A DNA stretch of 64,000 nt from Pseudophaeobacter sp. EL27 (lineage in GTDB: Bacteria > Pseudomonadota > Alphaproteobacteria > Rhodobacterales > Rhodobacteraceae). Within the stretch, counting starts at the first letter, position 1. Each line of letters begins with the position of its first letter. Below, one piece after another: positions 1-8,486 of the stretch. Position numbers and translations under genes: made by a program. The notes beneath the pieces are model-generated. The model had not been told where the DNA came from and searched no databases. It saw only the letters and a program-made list of their open reading frames with translations. The stretch is taken from positions 520,482 through 584,481 of the forward strand of contig NZ_OMPQ01000008.1 of assembly GCF_900313025.1 (NCBI RefSeq), read 5' to 3'.

Positions 1-16
1 TTTGAAAGGGCCCAAA

Positions 17-1105
17 ATGAGCCTTACTCCGCCGCTGGATCCGCAGGCCATCCGCGAGATGCGCCAGGAAAATCCCAAGATCCGTGATCGCGATTTTGCC
101 GCGCAGTTCGACATCAGCGAAGCCCAGCTGGTGGCTGCATACCTGGGCGAAGGCGTCACCCAGCTTGACGCAAATATCGACGAGATCTTCCCCAGGCTTG
201 CCGCATTGGGCGAGGTCATGGCCCTGACCCGCAACGCCTCCTGCGTGATCGAAAAGGTTGGTACCTATAACGATTTTCGCCCCGGCAAACATGCCTCCAT
301 GGTGTTGACCCCAGAAATTGATTTGCGGCTTTTCCCCCGCCACTTCGCCACGGCCTTTGCGGTTGAGCGCAATTCGGACGCGGGCATTCGTCGCTCCGTC
401 CAGTTTTTTGATGCTGCCGGGGATGCGGTGCACAAGGTCCACCTGCGCGCTGCTTCCAATCTGGAGGCCTGGGCCACACTTGTCAGCGATCTGGCCCTGC
501 CTGAGCAAGAGCCACATCTTAGTGTGACACCACGCCAGCCTGCAGAAGCCCCCAAGGCGGATCCACAAAAGGCCGAGCATCTGCGCAGCGCATGGGCTAA
601 AATGACCGACACCCATCAGTTCCGCCAACTGACCTCCAAACTGAAGATGAACCGACTTGGCGCCTATCGGATTGCCGGGGAGCCTTTGGCGCGCCAGCTC
701 GAGGCCGGTTCGGTTGACACCATGCTGCATGCTCTGCGCGATCAGGGCATTGAAGTAATGATTTTTGTCGGCAACCCAGGCTGTATCCAGATCCACGCAG
801 GCCCGGTGCAAAACCTGCGCAGTATGGGCCCCTGGCAGAACATTCTGGACCCCGGATTTGATCTGCACCTGCGTCTCGATCATTTGACCGAGGTCTGGGC
901 GGTGAACAAACCTACCCAACGCGGAGATGCCATCTCGGTTGAAGCCTTTGACAGTCAGGGGCAAGTGATCCTGCAGGTCTTTGGTCGCCGCGACGGTGAT
1001 CGCGATCACCGGCCGGAATGGGCAGAGATCGTCGCCGCCCTTCCCTCACTTTCTGACACCAATACAGGGCAGCGCACCCTACCAGAAACGGAGGCAGCCC
1101 TATGA
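17..1105 (+). CDS. hmuS: Hemin-degrading factor / haem carrier HmuS
   Basis: A 362-residue cytoplasmic haem-handling protein of the HemS/HmuS/ChuS family, which accepts haem from the HmuUV importer and passes on or degrades it. Two homologous halves are visible (about 1-170 and 190-340), as is usual in this family, and the length is typical. An in-frame TTG lies at the window edge, but the ATG at 17 has a GAAAGGG ribosome site just upstream and is preferred. The stop overlaps the hmuT start by 4 bp (ATGA). The promoter and any TonB receptor gene lie outside the window. In the family such operons are usually iron-repressed; no operator is visible here. Confidence 0.9.
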   Translation: MSLTPPLDPQAIREMRQENPKIRDRDFAAQFDISEAQLVAAYLGEGVTQLDANIDEIFPRLAALGEVMALTRNASCVIEKVGTYNDFRPGKHASMVLTPEIDLRLFPRHFATAFAVERNSDAGIRRSVQFFDAAGDAVHKVHLRAASNLEAWATLVSDLALPEQEPHLSVTPRQPAEAPKADPQKAEHLRSAWAKMTDTHQFRQLTSKLKMNRLGAYRIAGEPLARQLEAGSVDTMLHALRDQGIEVMIFVGNPGCIQIHAGPVQNLRSMGPWQNILDPGFDLHLRLDHLTEVWAVNKPTQRGDAISVEAFDSQGQVILQVFGRRDGDRDHRPEWAEIVAALPSLSDTNTGQRTLPETEAAL

Positions 1106-1983
1106 CGCTGAGTTCTTCCTTTTCTGCTGGCCTAAAAGCCGCAGGAGCCCTCGCTCTATGTGCCCTCCTCCCCGTTCAGGCTGTACAGGCTGAAGAGCCA
1201 AGTCGGATCGTCTCAATCGGTGGTGCTGTAACAGAAATCGTCTATGCCCTAGGCCAAGAAGATCGCCTGGTGGCACGCGACACCACCTCCAACTTCCCCG
1301 CCAAAGCTGCGGCCTTGCCCAATGTTGGCTACGCCCGCGCCCTCTCTCCCGAGGGCGTGTTATCAGTTGATCCCGACTTGATCCTGGCCTCCGAAGGCTC
1401 CGGCCCGCCAGAGACCCTGGCAGTACTGAAACAGGCCGGTGTGACCTATGTGGAAGTACCGGAAATCTATTCCGCCGCTGGCGTTATTGCCAAAATTCAA
1501 ACCGTGGCGGATGCCTTGGATCAATCCGAGGCAGGACAAGCCCTGATCACCCAAGTCAGTGACGAGCTTTCAGCCGCGCAGGCGCTGGCGCAGAAGACTG
1601 CGGGCGACAGTCCCAAGCGGGTGCTCTTTGTGCTCTCGACCCAGGCCGGTCGCATCACCGCAAGCGGCACGGGAACCGGTGCCGATGGCATCATCACCAT
1701 GGCCGGGGCGGTCAATGCGATCTCCGAGTTTGAAGGCTACAAACAGCTGACCGATGAGGCAATTGCCGCAGCAGCGCCGGATGTCATTCTGGCCATGGAT
1801 CGCGGCGGCGACCATGGGTTGACCAAAGACTCCATCCAATCCCTGCCCGCCCTGATGCTGACCCCGGCTGCGCAAAATGGTGAGCTGATACGCATGGATG
1901 GCGCACTGCTTTTGCAATTTGGCCCCCGTGCCGCCAGCGCGGTCAAGGATCTGTCACAGGCAATCTACGGAGCCGCCCAGTGA
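1102..1983 (+). CDS. hmuT: Haem ABC transporter substrate-binding protein HmuT
   Basis: A 293-residue periplasmic haem-binding protein of the ABC importer HmuTUV. A signal peptide covers about residues 1-30 (hydrophobic AALALCALLPVQAVQA ending at an Ala-x-Ala site). The mature part opens with RIVSIGGAVTEIVYALG, typical of cluster A-III (BtuF/HmuT-type) binding proteins, followed by the two-lobe fold joined by a long helix. It overlaps hmuS and hmuU by 4 bp on each side, so translation of the operon is probably coupled. Confidence 0.93.
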   Translation: MTLSSSFSAGLKAAGALALCALLPVQAVQAEEPSRIVSIGGAVTEIVYALGQEDRLVARDTTSNFPAKAAALPNVGYARALSPEGVLSVDPDLILASEGSGPPETLAVLKQAGVTYVEVPEIYSAAGVIAKIQTVADALDQSEAGQALITQVSDELSAAQALAQKTAGDSPKRVLFVLSTQAGRITASGTGTGADGIITMAGAVNAISEFEGYKQLTDEAIAAAAPDVILAMDRGGDHGLTKDSIQSLPALMLTPAAQNGELIRMDGALLLQFGPRAASAVKDLSQAIYGAAQ

Positions 1984-3074
1984 GCGCCCTGACGACGGAT
2001 ATCAATGATGCAGATCCAAGCGATGGATCTGCACCCCTTGTTGATCGGCGCATTCGGGCCCGTCAGCTCACTGTCCTTTTACTGCTTCTCCTTCTGGTGA
2101 CCTCGATCCTGTCCCTCACCACCGGGGCCTCCAGCGCCTCGCTTTGGAATGCCTTGACGGATCTGGCTGCAGGGCGAGATCTGTCAACGATGGATCGCGT
2201 GGTGCTGTTGGATATTCGCTTGCCACGTCTGTGCATGGGTATTCTTGTTGGGGCCTCACTCGCCGTTTCTGGCGCCGTGATGCAGGGGTTGTTTCGCAAC
2301 CCACTGGCGGACCCCGGTATCGTTGGCGTCAGTGCTGGGGCAGGCCTCGCTGCCATCTGCGCAATTGTCCTGGGCAGCCTGCTGCCAAGCGCGATCCAGC
2401 AATTCCTTGGCACCGCTTTGGTGCCCATTGCCGCCTTTTTGGGGGGCTGGGGATCTACCATTTTGCTCTACCGGGTCTCGACACGTGGCGGTCAGACATC
2501 GGTGGCAACCATGCTGCTGGCCGGGATCGCACTGGGAGCTCTGGCCGGGGCCGCCTCTGGTGTCTTGGTCTATTACAGCGATGACAGCCAGTTGCGGGAC
2601 CTCACCTTCTGGGGCATGGGATCCTTGGCCGGGGCCACCTGGACCAAGGTTCTGGCGGCCCTTCCCATCATCGGCCTGGCCCTTGCAGCCGCACCTTTTC
2701 TGGCGCGTGGCCTCAATGGCATGGCCTTGGGAGAAGCCGCAGCCGGGCATATCGGCATAGCGGTGCAACGCGTGAAAAACACCGCGATCCTATCCGTTGC
2801 CGGAGCCACAGGAGCTGCTGTTGCCGTTTCGGGCGGGATTGGGTTTATCGGCATTGTGGTGCCACATCTGCTGCGCCTTGCAACTGGTCCGGATCATCAC
2901 AGCCTGCTGCCCAATGCCGCCCTGCTTGGGGCTTCGTTGCTTCTGGGCGCAGACATGATCGCGCGGGTGGTGGTTGCCCCGGCAGAGCTGCCGATTGGCA
3001 TCATCACCGCCATCCTTGGCGCCCCGGTATTCCTGTGGATTCTGCTCAATCGACGGGGGAACCTGGGCCTATGA
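1980..3074 (+). CDS. hmuU: Haem ABC transporter permease HmuU
   Basis: A 364-residue FecCD-family inner-membrane permease, expected to form a homodimer with about ten transmembrane helices per subunit. Family motifs are clear: the first helix (LLLLLLLVTSILSL), the RLPR box, GAVMQGLFRNPLADPGIVG, and GGIGFIGIVVPHLLRL near the coupling region. The start is GTG at 1980, overlapping the hmuT stop (GTGA). The N-terminal 25 residues before the first helix are polar and variable, which fits this start. It works with HmuV on the cytoplasmic side. Confidence 0.93.
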   Translation: MSALTTDINDADPSDGSAPLVDRRIRARQLTVLLLLLLLVTSILSLTTGASSASLWNALTDLAAGRDLSTMDRVVLLDIRLPRLCMGILVGASLAVSGAVMQGLFRNPLADPGIVGVSAGAGLAAICAIVLGSLLPSAIQQFLGTALVPIAAFLGGWGSTILLYRVSTRGGQTSVATMLLAGIALGALAGAASGVLVYYSDDSQLRDLTFWGMGSLAGATWTKVLAALPIIGLALAAAPFLARGLNGMALGEAAAGHIGIAVQRVKNTAILSVAGATGAAVAVSGGIGFIGIVVPHLLRLATGPDHHSLLPNAALLGASLLLGADMIARVVVAPAELPIGIITAILGAPVFLWILLNRRGNLGL

Positions 3075-3880
3075 TCACGTCATTGGAAGCCCGCAACATC
3101 AGCGTCAAACTGGGGGGCAAAGAGGTGCTGCATGGCGTCGACTTCACCGCCAGATCTGGCAAGGTAACCGCGATTGTTGGTCCAAATGGGTCGGGTAAGA
3201 CAACTCTGTTGCGTGCCATGACCGGTGAAGTGCCTCATCATGGCCAGGTCAGCATCAACGGCGTTGATGTGGCCAGTTTGCAGCCCTGGCAACTGGCGGC
3301 AATCCGGGCCGTTCAACCTCAAAGCAGCACGATTGCCTTTCCCTTTACCGTGCTTGAAATCGTTCGCCTGGGCCTGAGTGCAGGCCTGTCTGCTGCCGAC
3401 AGTTCCGTGCCACTGCAGGCGCTGGCCTGCGTAGGGTTGGGCAGCTTTGCCGGGCGCATGTATCAGGATCTGTCCGGCGGGGAGCAGCAACGCGTGCAGC
3501 TCGCGCGGGTCATCACCCAGGTCTGGGAGCCCATAGTAGACAATGTGCCACGCTGGCTGATCCTGGACGAGCCTGTCGCCAGCCTCGACATCGGCCATCA
3601 GTTCACCGTGATGGATCTGGCCCGTTCTTACGCCGCCCGTGGTGGGGGTGTTGTTGCGGTAATGCATGACCTCAACCTCACCGCGATGTTTGCCGATCAT
3701 GTGGTACTGATGCAGGCGGGTCAGGTGGCAGCAACCGGCTCTCCAGCCCAGGTTCTGACCAATGAGACCCTGGCCAGCACCTACGGCTGCCCGATCCCGG
3801 TCAATACCACGCCCCCCGCTGAGATGCCCTTTTTACTGCCCCAGGCGCGGGCTGCCCTGGCCATTCAGCCGGGTGAATGA
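3071..3880 (+). CDS. hmuV: Haem ABC transporter ATP-binding protein HmuV
   Basis: A 269-residue ATPase of the haem importer. Walker A (GPNGSGKTT), Q-loop region, ABC signature (LSGGEQQRVQLARV), Walker B (WLILDEPVASLD) and the switch His (VMHDLNL) are all present in order. A short insertion before Walker B (VWEPIVDNVPR) is typical of HmuV. An in-frame upstream start exists within hmuU, but the ATG at 3071 gives the 4-bp ATGA overlap seen throughout this operon and the correct family N-terminus (MITSLEARN). Confidence 0.94.
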   Translation: MITSLEARNISVKLGGKEVLHGVDFTARSGKVTAIVGPNGSGKTTLLRAMTGEVPHHGQVSINGVDVASLQPWQLAAIRAVQPQSSTIAFPFTVLEIVRLGLSAGLSAADSSVPLQALACVGLGSFAGRMYQDLSGGEQQRVQLARVITQVWEPIVDNVPRWLILDEPVASLDIGHQFTVMDLARSYAARGGGVVAVMHDLNLTAMFADHVVLMQAGQVAATGSPAQVLTNETLASTYGCPIPVNTTPPAEMPFLLPQARAALAIQPGE

Positions 3881-3889
3881 CCCCTGCAT

Positions 3890-3915
3890 CGAGCCCAGCC
3901 TCACCTCTGGGCTCG
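3890..3915. terminator. Hairpin between convergent hmuV and the aminopropyltransferase gene
   Basis: A perfect 9-bp stem, CGAGCCCAG / CTGGGCTCG, with an 8-nt loop lies between two convergent genes 57 bp apart. There is no clean T-run on either side, so it is only a possible bidirectional transcription stop. Confidence 0.4.
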
Positions 3916-3937
3916 AATGGATTTATGCCTCTCGAGG

Positions 3938-5530
3938 TTATTCAAACCACTGCGCCCAGCCATCCAGGTAATATCCGACCAGAGCATGTGATTGCAGCGT
4001 ATTGACTTCCACCTCCGTGGGGCCACTTTGCGGGTCAAAGACCCCTGCGGCCTGCCAGACTTCAGGTGTGAGGTATTTCAGCTCTGTGGCGAGAGTTTCC
4101 GGCAGGTCAAGCCCTGTCGCGGCAGGCATTTGCGGGCTTGCCAGCACAAAGCCCCAATCGCCAAAACTGGGCAGATAGGCGTGATAGGGCTGTGTCGCCA
4201 ACCCAGCCCCAGGCGCCCATGGGTTGCGGCTGGATTGCAGCGTTGCATTGATGGACCAAAACGCCTCGCGGGCAAAAAGCGGTGATCCCGCCTGGGTCAC
4301 CATGATCCCCTGTGCGCTCAGCTGCTCGACCAATGCTCCGTAAAACTGACGGCTGTAGAGCTTTGACAGGGCGAGGTTTTTGGGGTCAGGCAGATCGATG
4401 ATAATGACATCATAGACCGTGCTGCTATCTTCAACAAAGCGCCAGGCATCTGCGTTTTCGATCTCGACCCGTGAATCGGACAAAGCACCTTCGTTCAGCT
4501 GTGACAGATCTGGATGATCGCGAAACAGCTCGGTGACACGGGGATCCAGATCCACCAGTGTGACGTGCTCTACCTCTGCCCAGCGCAGCACTTCACGCAC
4601 CGCCATGCCATCACCGCCGCCAAGCACCAGAACCGACTTGCGCCGCGAGGCCTGCGCCATGGCCGGATGTACCAGACTTTCGTGATAGCGGTGCTCATCC
4701 AGACTATCGAACTGGATCGAGTAGTCGAGAAACAACCGGGTGCGGTCGCGGTAGCGGGTGACCGTGATCTGCTGATAGGGCGTTGCTTCGCTAAGGATAA
4801 TATCATCCTCAAACAGATTGGCCTCGGTCACCGAGACCAGACGCTCGGCCTGCCAGAGACCAAGAAGTGTCACCAAGAGCGCAACCGCCCAGACGCCGAC
4901 CTGCGCTCCACTGGTATCGCGGCGAAAAATCCACAGGGACAGCCCGGCCACGCCAAGGTTCAGCGCCCCAAAGGCGAGGCTCCCGGCCATCAGCCCGAGA
5001 TGCGGAATGATCAACAGCGGAAAGGCCAAGGATGCCACAAGCGCGCCAATGTAATCGACGCTCAGAACATTCTCAAAACGGAACTCAGGCGCGCCAATCT
5101 CTTTCAGCACACGGGCGATCAGCGGGATCTCCATCCCTGACAGCACCCCCACAGTGATTAACAGCCCATATAGGGGCAGGCTGACGCTCTCCATCCAGGC
5201 AAAGCTGAGAAACACCGCTGGCGCCATAAAGCCACCGGCAATTCCCAACAGGATCTGTGCCCAGACAAACCCCGACATGGCACGGTCAACATAGCGTGAC
5301 AGCCAGGCTCCCAGCCCCATGGAGGAAAGGAAAACCCCGATCACATATGAAAACTGGCGTACAGAATCGCCCAGCAGGTAGCTCGACAAAGTGGCCGCGA
5401 TCAGCTCATAGATGAGCCCCGCCACAGCCACCAGAAAGGTCGCCACCAAGAGCCAGGTTTCGCGCAGGCGCAGGGCGGCGGTTGCCGCAGCCGGGTCAGC
5501 GGATGCGCCCGCGTCCTGTGCCTGTGACAC
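3938..5530 (-). CDS. Membrane-anchored spermidine-synthase-like protein
   Basis: About 530 residues. The N-terminal half (about 25-230) holds around seven hydrophobic helices; the C-terminal half is a SAM-type Rossmann domain of the spermidine synthase family, with motif I (VLVLGGGDGMAVREVLRW), the acidic VDLDPRV and VIIIDLPDPKN. Family members transfer an aminopropyl group from decarboxylated SAM to an amine; the true acceptor here is unknown. The frame can be extended upstream to a TTG at 5593, but that overlaps DUF350 by 56 bp; the GTG at 5530, 7 nt after the DUF350 stop, is preferred. It is the last gene of a five-gene operon. No SAM decarboxylase gene is visible in the window. Confidence 0.85.
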   Translation of the reverse strand: MSQAQDAGASADPAAATAALRLRETWLLVATFLVAVAGLIYELIAATLSSYLLGDSVRQFSYVIGVFLSSMGLGAWLSRYVDRAMSGFVWAQILLGIAGGFMAPAVFLSFAWMESVSLPLYGLLITVGVLSGMEIPLIARVLKEIGAPEFRFENVLSVDYIGALVASLAFPLLIIPHLGLMAGSLAFGALNLGVAGLSLWIFRRDTSGAQVGVWAVALLVTLLGLWQAERLVSVTEANLFEDDIILSEATPYQQITVTRYRDRTRLFLDYSIQFDSLDEHRYHESLVHPAMAQASRRKSVLVLGGGDGMAVREVLRWAEVEHVTLVDLDPRVTELFRDHPDLSQLNEGALSDSRVEIENADAWRFVEDSSTVYDVIIIDLPDPKNLALSKLYSRQFYGALVEQLSAQGIMVTQAGSPLFAREAFWSINATLQSSRNPWAPGAGLATQPYHAYLPSFGDWGFVLASPQMPAATGLDLPETLATELKYLTPEVWQAAGVFDPQSGPTEVEVNTLQSHALVGYYLDGWAQWFE

Positions 5531-5537
5531 CGGCGCT

Positions 5538-5762
5538 TCAGGAGACAATGACGGCCGCGATGATGATTGAGATCGACACAAACAACATGCCAATCAGCAC
5601 CGCCAGAGCCATGTTCTGATCCTGCTCGATCTCTTTCATGATCGGAAACGGCGTCATCCAGTCGATCACCTTCCAGACCGCCCCCATAAGCGCCACACCC
5701 AGGAAGGTATAGACAATGGTGCTGATCATTTCAGCCAGCTGAACTGCGGCAAAATACTCCAT
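5538..5762 (-). CDS. DUF350 family membrane protein
   Basis: A 74-residue protein with two hydrophobic segments (about 12-32 and 50-74) joined by a polar loop containing MTPFPIMKEIEQDQN. This matches the DUF350 (YjfL-like) repeat unit; many relatives carry two or more units, whereas this one is a single two-helix unit. It sits between the 52-residue membrane peptide and the aminopropyltransferase-like gene. Its function is unknown; in other bacteria DUF350 genes recur with glutathionylspermidine-synthase-like and phage-shock-type genes, which is why a membrane or polyamine role is suspected. Confidence 0.85.
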   Translation of the reverse strand: MEYFAAVQLAEMISTIVYTFLGVALMGAVWKVIDWMTPFPIMKEIEQDQNMALAVLIGMLFVSISIIIAAVIVS

Positions 5763-5773
5763 GAGAGTCCTTT

Positions 5774-5932
5774 CTATTTGATACTTCCATTCAATCCCCG
5801 CCCAGCGCTGACGGCGCGAATAGAGCGATCCAAATCACGGCTTTCGCCGCCATGTCCCAGATAGGCAACATAGGTGGTTCCGGCGATGGCCGTGGCCGAG
5901 AGCAGGACAAAGATCAGGCGAAACAAAATCAT
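5774..5932 (-). CDS. Small membrane peptide in the DUF4178 operon
   Basis: A 52-residue peptide beginning MILFRLIFVLLSATAIAG, with one N-terminal hydrophobic helix (about 2-24) and a short polar, basic tail. The frame stays open further upstream, but that extension overlaps the DUF4178 gene; the ATG at 5932 begins one base after that gene's stop, and the DUF350 gene follows 11 bp later. The spacing argues for a real translated gene despite the small size. The helix could be a signal peptide or a single anchor. No family recognised. Confidence 0.65.
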   Translation of the reverse strand: MILFRLIFVLLSATAIAGTTYVAYLGHGGESRDLDRSIRAVSAGRGLNGSIK

Positions 5933-5933
5933 C

Positions 5934-7244
5934 TCAATCGTCGTCCTCATCAACCCAGTCGCTGTCGCGCCAACGGGCCTTGTTGTGCAGATAGCGGCGC
6001 AGCAGTGGCAGCCCGCCAATGCAGCCAAATCCAAGGCCCAACAAGACCAGCCAGAAACCGCTGGAAACACCATTGCGAATTTGTAGCGACACCTGCGTCA
6101 TTTGATGTTGCGGCGAAGACGAGCGATTCACATTAGGCGCCCAAAACCCGCTCTCTTCCAGGTCCAGCGTCACCGAATAGGTGCCTGTCACTGGCGGGAA
6201 AAAAGCCAGGCTCGCCCTATTGCTCCCCTCGCTCCAACTGCCATCCTTATCCCGGCCAGAGTAATATTCCACGGTGCGGCCCGATTCAAACAGCACCTCC
6301 CCCTCTGGGTCTTCCAATTCAACCGCCAGATAGTTCCAGCTGTTACGCCCATTGCCACGCAGATTTATCTTCGTCAAACGGCCCGCTTCTGGCACGTCAA
6401 ACGATATGCTCACCGGCAATTGGGCGACATTAAACTGGTGCTGGCGGTCAACCAAGGTGCCGTTTTGCAGGCCCATCATGGCCCCCAGCACAAAACACAG
6501 CACCATGGCACAGAGCCCTGCCACCATCAGAAAGCCAGCGTTGGCCCCGGCCTTCATCTTCTTCAGCGCATGTATACCGCTGGGCTTGAAAGTTGAAGGC
6601 AGGTCAAATCCAGTTATCTCTACCGACTCCAAGTAAACCGTATGATAGATCTCACGTTCCCGATTGGTGGTGGAAAAGCCCAACATGGCATTTTCGGACA
6701 TCGCAGTGATCGTGGTGGTCTTGGCGCCCTTGCGCGGTGCCCAGGTAAATTCCCCCTCAGCATATATGACCTCGCTGGTGGAGGTGTCGTAGTACTTGAA
6801 CCGTTCCCCCTCGGAGCGCAGAGTTGGGCAAATCTCGGCCCTATTGACCTCGCCCTCCGACAGCCAGCGCACCGGCTTGCGGTAGCGACGCGAAAAGGTC
6901 AGATGCCCCTCTTCCAGCGTCACCCAGGCATAGCCATGGGTCGGGGAAAACACCTGATGATCCACCCATTTCCAGCTGCGCGGCCCCCAGGTCTCTTCGT
7001 GTTCCAACAGGCCAATGATGGTGTAATCCACGCCAAAGATCTGCCCCGCCGCACCAATCTTGAGCGGGGTCTCCGGGCGGTTCAAAATATTGAATTTCAT
7101 CAGCGTTTTATAGCTGTCCAGAGCATCCAACGCGGTGCCGCAATAGCTGCAAATATGGGTGGTCACCCGGCCACCACCCAATATGTCCAGCCCGGCCCCA
7201 CAGGCGGTGCAATTGATCGACTTCAACTCGGGGTTAAGGCTCAT
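5934..7244 (-). CDS. DUF4178 domain protein with zinc ribbon and two membrane helices
   Basis: A 436-residue protein. An N-terminal zinc ribbon is visible (CTAC at about 12-15 and CSYC at about 32-35), followed by a DUF4178 beta-rich domain (about 60-210, with the characteristic GVDYTIIGLLEHEE and WVDHQVF stretch). A hydrophobic helix follows (about 240-262), then a predicted extracytoplasmic beta-sandwich-like segment, and a second helix near the C-terminus (about 395-415) followed by a basic then acidic tail. It overlaps the preceding DUF4178 gene by 4 bp (ATGA). Biochemical function unknown; the layout suggests a membrane-bound scaffold or sensor. Confidence 0.82.
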   Translation of the reverse strand: MSLNPELKSINCTACGAGLDILGGGRVTTHICSYCGTALDALDSYKTLMKFNILNRPETPLKIGAAGQIFGVDYTIIGLLEHEETWGPRSWKWVDHQVFSPTHGYAWVTLEEGHLTFSRRYRKPVRWLSEGEVNRAEICPTLRSEGERFKYYDTSTSEVIYAEGEFTWAPRKGAKTTTITAMSENAMLGFSTTNREREIYHTVYLESVEITGFDLPSTFKPSGIHALKKMKAGANAGFLMVAGLCAMVLCFVLGAMMGLQNGTLVDRQHQFNVAQLPVSISFDVPEAGRLTKINLRGNGRNSWNYLAVELEDPEGEVLFESGRTVEYYSGRDKDGSWSEGSNRASLAFFPPVTGTYSVTLDLEESGFWAPNVNRSSSPQHQMTQVSLQIRNGVSSGFWLVLLGLGFGCIGGLPLLRRYLHNKARWRDSDWVDEDDD

Positions 7245-7852
7245 GCGGTTTTTACCACGACCTCAAAGGGGTCGATCCATTGGCCAATGAACCATTCAGT
7301 CTCCTGACCGGAAATCTCGGCTGAGAGCACCGTCCCACTCTCGCCTTGCAGGTTGAGAAAACGATAGGTCTCCCCCACAGTCAGCGGATGGCCGAAGCTG
7401 CCCTTTAGACCCACACAGGTGCCGGTGCCATCCTCGTCGACCCGAAACCCCTCAGCCTTGTAGCGCAGATTACGCCCCAGGCGCAGCGTGCCCCGGTATT
7501 CAGGCCAACCTTTTGGAGGCAATACCCGTTGCAGGATCAGATCGCCCTCATCGACGGAGATCCAGACCGGTTCACCAGATGAATCGATTGCCCAAAATTC
7601 GTCCCAGGTGCCACGCCCGTAGGAAAACCGCGCATGACCCAGGATCTGATAGCGCCCCTTACCGATCTTCAACTCGTCACCCAGCTGACAAATCAGCGGC
7701 ACCTCATGCAGCACCCCCTGGTCGCCCGCCAAACGCAGCCCAGCATCTTCAAGAAGCAGGGTTGTCGTGCAGGCATCGCAAGTAATCATTTTGGCGCTCT
7801 TGATCGCTGGGGCGACCCGATTGCCACAATTGGGGCAGTTCAATTCACTCAT
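7241..7852 (-). CDS. DUF4178 domain protein with zinc ribbon (soluble paralogue)
   Basis: A 203-residue protein with an N-terminal CPNC ... CDAC zinc ribbon (about 5-27) and a DUF4178 domain (LKIGKGRYQILGHARFSYG, WDEFWAID). No membrane helix is seen, unlike its longer neighbour. The frame continues 17 codons upstream, but the ATG at 7852 places the zinc ribbon at the very N-terminus as expected. It is the first gene of the operon running down to 3938; the divergent promoter region with the DUF1127 gene spans about 280 bp. Paralogy with the next gene suggests the two interact. No function is established. Confidence 0.82.
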   Translation of the reverse strand: MSELNCPNCGNRVAPAIKSAKMITCDACTTTLLLEDAGLRLAGDQGVLHEVPLICQLGDELKIGKGRYQILGHARFSYGRGTWDEFWAIDSSGEPVWISVDEGDLILQRVLPPKGWPEYRGTLRLGRNLRYKAEGFRVDEDGTGTCVGLKGSFGHPLTVGETYRFLNLQGESGTVLSAEISGQETEWFIGQWIDPFEVVVKTA

Positions 7853-8132
7853 GAGTGAACTGTTATCATCGATACATGGATCGCAAACGGGAAAAATCAC
7901 CAAATCCCCTCATGCTTTCATTTTTCAGCTGATCGCTTGTTCCATGCGACAGGCCTGACGGTTTCACATGACGCGGAAAACCTATCCGAAATGCTACTCC
8001 TGTGCCTGAGATTTGAGCCTGCATGTTTTCTGCGCTCGGCGCATAACGGCTATGCCAGCACAAGAGCTACTCGCACTAAGACCCACCGCCTATGTTCCCT
8101 GCATGGGAGACTTTTATCAGGAGTGACCTGCA

Positions 8133-8360
8133 ATGGCACATACCGCCCACTTCACGACCCCCGCCACCTATGGCGTACTGAACCTTCTGGCAAAGCCCTT
8201 CACCGCCCTGGGCAAAGGCCTGATTGCAATCGCCGAAGCCAACAGCCGTTCTCAGACCCTCAACTCTCTGATGGCCATGAGCGACGCTGAGCTGACAAAA
8301 CGAGGTCTGAAGCGTGATCAACTGGTGCATCACGTCTTTTCCGACAGCTACTACCTTTAA
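8133..8360 (+). CDS. DUF1127 domain small protein
   Basis: A 75-residue protein whose C-terminal part (LNSLMAMSDAELTKRGLKRDQLVHHVF) is a DUF1127/YjiS-like motif: a short helix pair rich in Asp, Leu and Arg. Small alphaproteobacterial DUF1127 proteins have been linked to RNA turnover and to phosphate or stress responses, but the role of this one is unknown. A good ribosome site (AGGAGTGA) lies upstream of the ATG. It is monocistronic, divergent from the DUF4178 operon and convergent with the chemoreceptor gene. Confidence 0.85.
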   Translation: MAHTAHFTTPATYGVLNLLAKPFTALGKGLIAIAEANSRSQTLNSLMAMSDAELTKRGLKRDQLVHHVFSDSYYL

Positions 8361-8486
8361 GGCAGGTCTTGCGACTTAGCGGGCACGCCCTGTTTGAATT
8401 GCGGTCTGCAGTTCACCACTGTTCAGAACAGGGCGCACCCGGCCTTTGTCCGGCTCATCAACAAGCCACTGATCGGGACCCTTGAT

